Positions 1 to 5,080 of a stretch of DNA of 7,256 nucleotides are shown piece after piece (position 1 is the first letter of the stretch; each line of letters begins with the position of its first letter). The notes beneath the pieces are model-generated. The model made no database searches, had not been told where the DNA came from, and saw nothing but the letters and a program-made list of their open reading frames with translations. Made by a program: the position numbers and the translations under genes. The stretch is from Candidatus Glassiibacteriota bacterium (lineage in GTDB: Bacteria > Gemmatimonadota > Glassbacteria > GWA2-58-10), in assembly GCA_016934095.1 (NCBI GenBank), contig JAFGTO010000013.1, forward strand, positions 1 through 7,256. Reading direction: 5' to 3'.

Positions 1-2427
1 AATGAGGTCCCGGTGGAGCGCTATATTTTCAGCCTCAATCCCGGCCTGGCAGTGGGAGCGGTGAGCCGCAGCGGCCGCGAGGTCCGGTTTAACCGCGATT
101 TGCACCTGCTCACGGTGGAGCCTTCGGCCGCCCTGGAGCCTGGAGGCGTGGATTCGCTGACTGTCAGCTACGCAGGAGTCATCGACGAGCGGGCGTGCTA
201 TCCGGATATCGGCGGGGAAAAACGCGAAGAGTCCTACCGTATAGTCTTTTACAATATCGCCAAGCGCTTCGCCTTCATCACTGACAGCTACGTCCTGCTG
301 ACACCGGAGAGCCTCTGGTACCCGAGGGCCGGCCTGAGCCAGGGCGCAGCCTATCCTGCAGTCCTGCCCATGGACTTCACCCGCTTCACCCTCAGGGTGA
401 AGACAGCCGAAGGGCTGAGGGCGGTTTCCCAGGGACAGGTCGATGAAAAAGGGGGCGGAGAGTTCGTTTTCAGCCCCGGGGAGCTCCTGCCCCTGCTCTC
501 GCTGGCCATCGGAAACTACCGGGTGCGCTCGCTTACGGTGGAGGACTCCCTGGCCGCGGGCGACTCGAGGCTCGCAGTGAAAACGGACTACAGCCTTTAT
601 TTCCTGGAGGGACACGACTTCTTCTCGCAGTATTTCTCCGAGGTGGCGGACACCCTGCCGAGCCTGATCCGGGATGCCCGGGCAGGGTACGAAAACAAGC
701 TCGACCTGAGATACCCCTGCAGCCGGCTGTCGCTGATCGAGACGCCGGTCCAGTTTTTCGCCTACCCCCGGAGCTGGACGATGAGCATGGAAACAGCGCA
801 GCCCGAGCTCGTTTTGCTGCCCGAAAAAGCCGTAGCCCTGCCCTCGGTCAATTTCAAGATGATGTCGTATTTCATGAACCGCAGGGGGAGCAGGGGCGGA
901 AACACCATGTCGCCAGACGAAATACAGCGCAGCCTTTTCCAGCGGTTTGTCAACGAAACCTTCCTGGCAGGCTCGTCCCAGGCCCGGGGCATGCTCGCCA
1001 TGCGCAGGCGCAACAGGGGCCTGTCCGCGACAATCGATTTCGGCAACTGCTCCGTGTTCCCGCTCTACCACTCCCGGGTCCGCCACTTCACCTCGGCCGC
1101 ATGGCCGGTTTTCAACGCGGCCCTGGAATACTACCTCAACGCCAGGACCGAGAGCCAGTCGCCGGAATTCATCAGGTTCATCCTGGGACTATCCAGCGAG
1201 GAGCGGGCGAACCTCGCCCTGATGGAGCGCTCACTGGCGGAGATTCTCGCCGCCCCGCTCACCGGGGACGACATCTACAACATCATGAAAATCAAGTGCG
1301 CTTACCTGTTCAATTATATCAAGAGCGAAGTCGGCGATAAGGAGTTCGAGAATTTCCTCAGGGAGTTCCTGGGGTCCCGGGTATTTGTCGACAGCAGGGC
1401 CGAGGATTTCATCGACGAGCTGGACCGGCGCTGCGGGATCGATTTCGCGCCCCAGTTCGATGCCTGGCTGCACGAGAAAAAGCTGCCGGCATTCGTATTC
1501 ACCGGGCCGGAAGCCTACCAGATCATCGAGGGCAACCGGACGCGCTACCAGGTGCTGCTGCGGGTCTCCAACCCGGAGCCGGTGGATGGCCTGATCGGGG
1601 TGAGCTTCCGCTGGGCCGGCGGCCGGGGCGAGCGGTTCAGGGGGCCCTTCGGCGGCGGGCAGGATGAGCCGGCGGACGAGCGTCTTTTCCCGGTCAAAGC
1701 CGGCCAGAGCAAGGAGATAGGTTTGCTCCTGGATGAGGAGCCGCGCGCGGTCAGAATAAACACCTTCGTTTCGCAGAACCTGCCCGCCAACCTGGAGCTG
1801 CGCCTCGGCGAGCTGAAGCCGAAAGAGGGTGCGGAGCCTTTCGACGGCGAGCGTGTCCTGGACCGGCTCCCTGACCTGGAAAAACCGGGAACGGTCATCG
1901 TCGATAACGAAGACCCGGGCTTCGAGGTGCATTCGTACGAATCCGAAAGCTACCTGAAAAAACTGCTGAACCTGGGCAACGGGGATGAAGACGAGTACAT
2001 CGGCATCCAGTGGTGGAGGATGCCCACCAGGTGGAGGATGACCCCGTTCAGCGACTTCTACGGAAAATACAGGCACAGCGCTCATTACATCGGGGCCGGC
2101 AAGGGCGAAAACAAGGTGTCCTGGAAAGCCGACCTGCCGCACAGCGGCCAGTACGATGTCTACTGCTACGTTACCGAGCTGCCGGGCAGGTGGGGCAGGG
2201 GAAGGCGGGGCGGAGACCGTGAAGATGCGGCCAAGGACTTCCATTTCACCGTCAGCCACGATGACGGCGCCGAGGAGCTGAAGGTGGACATGGACGGAGC
2301 CGAGCGGGGCTGGTACCTGCTGGGCACTTTCTATTTTTCCCAGGGAGAGGCTCTGGTGGAGCTGACAGACCAGTCGAAAGGCCAGCTGGTCTATGCCGAT
2401 GCCGTAAAATGGGCTATACACGAATAA
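1..2427 (+). CDS. M1-peptidase-like protein lacking HEXXH, with C-terminal golvesin-like domain (5' partial); possible ABC-2 permease fusion
   Basis: The frame is open to the window edge (codons N-E-V-P precede the GTG at 13) and begins inside a beta-sandwich, so the true start lies upstream; residues here count from that GTG. Residues 1-200 look like the M1 N-terminal domain (FSLNPGL, then SLTVSYAG at 48-55). Residues 200-500 look like a degenerate catalytic domain: ETPVQFFAYPRSW (243-255), METAQPELVLLPE (259-271), then helix SLFQRFVNETF (307-317) where M1 enzymes carry HEXXH. No HEXXH occurs anywhere, so peptidase activity is unlikely. Residues 500-600 resemble the beta domain that follows in such proteins. 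Residues 626-803 resemble the golvesin C-terminal/xanthan-lyase-like beta-sandwich (VIVDNEDPGF, SGQYDVYCYV, GWYLLGTFYF, YADAVKW). No membrane segment is visible. From memory, large FCB-group ABC-2 permeases carry such M1-like periplasmic modules, so the missing N-terminus may hold transmembrane helices; this is inference. TAA stop is 24 bases before the channel gene. Confidence 0.75.
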   Translation, partial: NEVPVERYIFSLNPGLAVGAVSRSGREVRFNRDLHLLTVEPSAALEPGGVDSLTVSYAGVIDERACYPDIGGEKREESYRIVFYNIAKRFAFITDSYVLLTPESLWYPRAGLSQGAAYPAVLPMDFTRFTLRVKTAEGLRAVSQGQVDEKGGGEFVFSPGELLPLLSLAIGNYRVRSLTVEDSLAAGDSRLAVKTDYSLYFLEGHDFFSQYFSEVADTLPSLIRDARAGYENKLDLRYPCSRLSLIETPVQFFAYPRSWTMSMETAQPELVLLPEKAVALPSVNFKMMSYFMNRRGSRGGNTMSPDEIQRSLFQRFVNETFLAGSSQARGMLAMRRRNRGLSATIDFGNCSVFPLYHSRVRHFTSAAWPVFNAALEYYLNARTESQSPEFIRFILGLSSEERANLALMERSLAEILAAPLTGDDIYNIMKIKCAYLFNYIKSEVGDKEFENFLREFLGSRVFVDSRAEDFIDELDRRCGIDFAPQFDAWLHEKKLPAFVFTGPEAYQIIEGNRTRYQVLLRVSNPEPVDGLIGVSFRWAGGRGERFRGPFGGGQDEPADERLFPVKAGQSKEIGLLLDEEPRAVRINTFVSQNLPANLELRLGELKPKEGAEPFDGERVLDRLPDLEKPGTVIVDNEDPGFEVHSYESESYLKKLLNLGNGDEDEYIGIQWWRMPTRWRMTPFSDFYGKYRHSAHYIGAGKGENKVSWKADLPHSGQYDVYCYVTELPGRWGRGRRGGDREDAAKDFHFTVSHDDGAEELKVDMDGAERGWYLLGTFYFSQGEALVELTDQSKGQLVYADAVKWAIHE
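2012..2040 (+). repeat. Short in-frame direct repeat (11 bp, period 18 bp)
   Basis: GGTGGAGGATG occurs at 2012-2022 and again at 2030-2040, exactly 18 bases (six codons) apart and in the same reading frame. It encodes the near-duplicate W-R-M-P-T / W-R-M-T-P inside the golvesin-like domain. It looks like a small tandem duplication, or a coincidence of repeated Trp-Arg-Met codons. Confidence 0.6.
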
Positions 2428-2451
2428 CATCTTTAAACCCGGGACCTGACC

Positions 2452-3936
2452 ATGACAAGACCGAGACACTGCAGTGCGGCCGGGATAAGGGCTGCCGTTG
2501 CCGCTTTCATCTTGCTTGCCGCCGGCCCGCCCACGGCCGGCGCACAGATGAAGATGACCCTCGACCTGGCGCTGGAGATCGCCATGCAGAACAGCCCGGA
2601 GATCCGGAGCACCAGGCTGGACCTGGTGCGCAGCCGCGAGCTGTTGAGGGCCCAGCAGGCTGCGCTCAAATCACACTTCAGCCTCAGCCTCGCCCCTTTC
2701 AGTTACTCCCACGACCAGACTTTCAACAGTTTTCTCTCGGCGTGGAGCACCAGTGAAACTAAGTCCTCTTCGAGCACGTTCACCGCTTCCCAGCCGATCA
2801 TACAGACTGATGGCACACTGCTGCTGATCAACAGGTTTTCCTGGCAGGATTCCTACAGCAGCTATAATGCCGTGCGCAACAAGGCCTACACCAACGACAT
2901 CTATCTCAGGTTAACCCAGCCGCTGTTCACCTACAACAGGACCCGGATGGAGACACTCGAGCTGGAGCTGGACCTCGAACAGACCCAGCTCAGGTATGCG
3001 ATCCAGAAACTGAGCCTCGAAAAACAGCTCACCCAGAGCTTTTTCAATGTCTACCAGAACAGGATGAGCCTGGACATCGGCCTGGAGGAATTGAAGAACC
3101 AGCAGAAAAGCTACGAGATCACCAGGAGCAAGCAGGAAGCCGGGCTGGTGGCCCTGGAAGAGCTCTACCAGGCCGAGCTGAACCTGGGGACCAGCAAATC
3201 CACGGTACAGAACCGGCGGGTAACCCTGGAGAACTCCCTCGACAGCTTCAAGCAGCTTCTCGGCATGGAGCTGACCGACTCGATAACCGTGGAAGCCGAT
3301 GTCGAATACAAGCCTGTCGAAGTCGACTTGGAGAAAGCACTGGCCGAGGGCCTGAAAAACAGGATGGAGCTGCGCCAGCGGAGTATCGGGATCGAGACCG
3401 CCCGCAACGACCTGGTCCGCACCCAGGCACAGAACGAGTTCAAGGGGGATGTAACCCTTTCCTATGGTATCACCGGCAAGGACGAGCAGTTCACCGACAT
3501 GTACGACAAACCGACCAAAACACAGACTTTCGAGGTCTCCTTCGATATCCCGCTGTGGGACTGGGGAGAGAAAAAATCGCGGATCAAGGCCAGCGAGGCC
3601 ACTATCGAGCAGCGGGAGCTTACCCTGGAGGATGAAAAGATCGCGATAAACCTGGGGGTCAGGCAGGTGCACCGCAACCTGATCAACTCGGCCGAGCAGA
3701 TCGAGCTGGCCCGCCAGAACGTGAGGAACGCCGAGCTTACCTATGAAATCAACCTGGAGCGTTACATCAACGGCGACCTGACCAGCATGGACCTGAACCT
3801 CTACCAGGAGCAGCTTTCCCAGAGGAAGACCGGGCTGGTCAACGCCCTGATCGATTACAAGCTGGCGCTGCTGGACATGAAAATCCAGTCGCTGTGGGAT
3901 TTCGAGCACAAAAAGCCGGCGCTCTACGAAGAATGA
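2452..3936 (+). CDS. TolC-family outer-membrane efflux channel
   Basis: Outer-membrane exit duct of a tripartite efflux pump; it would trimerise into a beta-barrel plus a periplasmic alpha-helical tunnel. The 494-residue length is usual for the family. The start ATG is followed by a Sec signal peptide (basic MTRPRH, hydrophobic AAVAAFILLAAG, likely cleavage after AGA near residue 31). The mature part shows the family's two-fold pattern: helix with LDLALEIAMQNSPEIRSTR (37-55), a Ser/Thr-rich barrel region (about 80-150), barrel strand LTQPLFTYNRTR (154-165), and long helices at 166-270; then the second half, starting at LEKALAEGLKNRMELRQ (293-309), with barrel strand EVSFDIPLWDWGEKK (361-375) and long helices at 376-480. 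Both halves fit the OEP (outer membrane efflux protein) fold. No good Shine-Dalgarno precedes the ATG (only GGGACC). It lies 24 bases after the previous stop and 40 bases before the adaptor, so operon membership is very likely. Substrate cannot be read from sequence. Confidence 0.95.
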   Translation: MTRPRHCSAAGIRAAVAAFILLAAGPPTAGAQMKMTLDLALEIAMQNSPEIRSTRLDLVRSRELLRAQQAALKSHFSLSLAPFSYSHDQTFNSFLSAWSTSETKSSSSTFTASQPIIQTDGTLLLINRFSWQDSYSSYNAVRNKAYTNDIYLRLTQPLFTYNRTRMETLELELDLEQTQLRYAIQKLSLEKQLTQSFFNVYQNRMSLDIGLEELKNQQKSYEITRSKQEAGLVALEELYQAELNLGTSKSTVQNRRVTLENSLDSFKQLLGMELTDSITVEADVEYKPVEVDLEKALAEGLKNRMELRQRSIGIETARNDLVRTQAQNEFKGDVTLSYGITGKDEQFTDMYDKPTKTQTFEVSFDIPLWDWGEKKSRIKASEATIEQRELTLEDEKIAINLGVRQVHRNLINSAEQIELARQNVRNAELTYEINLERYINGDLTSMDLNLYQEQLSQRKTGLVNALIDYKLALLDMKIQSLWDFEHKKPALYEE

Positions 3937-3964
3937 GCCCGGCCTTCTGCGGACAAACCAGGAC

Positions 3965-3970
3965 AAGGAG
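3965..3970 (+). promoter_or_regulatory. Shine-Dalgarno sequence of the adaptor gene
   Basis: AAGGAG lies six bases upstream of the GTG at 3977. It is the only textbook ribosome binding site among the three internal starts and it fixes the GTG as the start codon; the resulting product begins directly with a lipoprotein signal peptide. Confidence 0.8.
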
Positions 3971-3976
3971 CAATTC

Positions 3977-5026
3977 GTGAAAGGAAAACTGGCAGCAGCG
4001 GGCATCCTCTTGCTGAGTGCAGCCTGCACCCAGCCCGATTCCCGGTTCGAGACCGAGGTGGAAGTCCCGGTATCGGTGGAGGATGTCTCCCTGAAACCGA
4101 TCGAGGAGTTCGTGGTCACCACCGGGACAGTCAAGGCGACCAAGGAGGTTTTTCTCAAGAGCGAGTCTGCGGGATTTTACCGCCTGGGCATCAACCCGCG
4201 CACCTCGCGGCCTTTCGCCCTGGGAGACCTGGTCGCCAGGGACCAGGTGATCATCTACTTGGACAACCCGGAACAGGAGAACGCCATCAAGGTGGAATCC
4301 TACAAGCTGAACCTCGAAAACTCGCAGCGTGAATACGAAAAGCAGCAGTCGGTTTACGAAAAAGGCGGGGTCACCCTGCGGGACGTGAAAACCGCCGAGC
4401 GCACCTATATCGACGCCAAGTACAGCTATGAAAACGCGCTGATCCAGCTTACCAAGCTGAAAGTGGCCGTGCCTTTCGAAGGGGTCATCGTGGATCTGCC
4501 GTACTATACCCGGGGCGTCAAAGTGGCTGCGAACTCCGACATGGTCCACCTGATGAACTACAGCATCCTTACCATGGAAGTCAACCTGCCCGGCAAGCTG
4601 CTGGGCAAGGTGGAAGTGGGCCAGGCGACCCGGGTGATGAACTATACCCTGCCCGATAAGACACTGGTGGGCAAGGTTACCCAGGTCTCCCCGGCCATCG
4701 ACCCGGACAGCAGGACTTTCAAGGCCATAGTGGACGTCGACAACCCCGACTGGCTGCTCAGGCCGGGGATGTTCGTCAAGGCGGAGATCGTCACCGCCCG
4801 CTCCGACAGCGCGGTGGTCATTCCCAAGGACGTGGTGCTGACGCGGCGCAACCGCAAGACCGTTTTCGTGGTCGAGCGCGGTTTCGCCAGGGAGCGCAAC
4901 ATCACCACCGGCCTGGAGAACCCAGGGGAGCTGGAGGTTGCCGAAGGCCTGAAAGTCAACGAGCGCCTGGTGGTGGAAGGCTTCGAGACATTGAGGAACG
5001 GCTCCAAGGTGAAAATCGTCCGCTAG
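3977..5026 (+). CDS. RND efflux periplasmic adaptor (membrane-fusion) lipoprotein
   Basis: Bridges the RND pump and the TolC channel in the periplasm. The 349-residue length fits the HlyD/AcrA-type adaptor family. The GTG start is set by AAGGAG and by an immediate lipoprotein signal (MKGKLAAAGILLLSAAC, lipid-attachment Cys17, Thr at +2). Domains in order: beta strand and first lipoyl half (about 45-98, containing VTTGTVKATKEVFLKSESAG and an extended loop up to ALGDLVARDQVI); a short two-helix hairpin (about 99-162) with its turn at EKGGVTLRD (128-136); second lipoyl half (VPFEGVIVDLPYYTRGVKV, 165-183); a beta-barrel domain (196-270, with SPAIDPDSRTFKAIVDVDNP at 238-257 and LRPGMFVKAEI at 261-271); and a membrane-proximal domain (280-349, VVIPKDVVL to the end). 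Each hairpin arm is only about 30 residues, shorter than in AcrA. It lies between channel and pump genes, so it probably serves those two. The +2 Thr rather than Asp would suggest outer-membrane sorting under the E. coli rule, which may not apply here. Confidence 0.95.
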   Translation: MKGKLAAAGILLLSAACTQPDSRFETEVEVPVSVEDVSLKPIEEFVVTTGTVKATKEVFLKSESAGFYRLGINPRTSRPFALGDLVARDQVIIYLDNPEQENAIKVESYKLNLENSQREYEKQQSVYEKGGVTLRDVKTAERTYIDAKYSYENALIQLTKLKVAVPFEGVIVDLPYYTRGVKVAANSDMVHLMNYSILTMEVNLPGKLLGKVEVGQATRVMNYTLPDKTLVGKVTQVSPAIDPDSRTFKAIVDVDNPDWLLRPGMFVKAEIVTARSDSAVVIPKDVVLTRRNRKTVFVVERGFARERNITTGLENPGELEVAEGLKVNERLVVEGFETLRNGSKVKIVR

Positions 5027-5055
5027 CCCGCCTGCGGGCCGGAAAAATACTTTCC
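5026..5055 (+). other. Two small back-to-back hairpins in the adaptor-pump gap
   Basis: The first has a 5-bp stem, GCCCG (5026-5030) with CGGGC (5035-5039), and a 4-base loop; the second has a 5-bp stem, GGAAA (5041-5045) with TTTCC (5051-5055), and a 5-base loop. No T-tract follows, so this is not a convincing intrinsic terminator. They might stabilise or process the transcript between adaptor and pump, but hairpins this small arise by chance in GC-rich DNA. Confidence 0.3.
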
Positions 5056-5080
5056 CCGAACCCGGTCAAGACACCCGATC

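Noticed and set aside
13..15. GTG at 13 as the true start of the first gene
   Set aside because: The frame is open upstream, there is no ribosome binding site visible, and the protein would begin in the middle of a beta-sandwich without signal peptide. The gene is more likely truncated by the window edge.
2428..2451. Promoter for the efflux genes in the gap before the TolC-like gene
   Set aside because: The gap is 24 bases with no spaced -35/-10 pair; a promoter would have to lie inside the preceding gene, where none stands out.
1231..2469. 412-codon open frame on the minus strand
   Set aside because: It lies opposite the M1-like/golvesin gene; the translation is Val/Leu/Gln/Pro-rich with no domain. 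It is a by-product of GC-rich codon bias.
2911..4158. 415-codon open frame on the minus strand
   Set aside because: It is opposite the TolC and adaptor genes, crosses the boundary between them and has no recognisable motifs, so it is an antisense shadow.
5026..5055. Intrinsic terminator after the adaptor gene
   Set aside because: Stems are only 5 bp and no run of T follows; the pump gene that completes the tripartite system starts 54 bases downstream.
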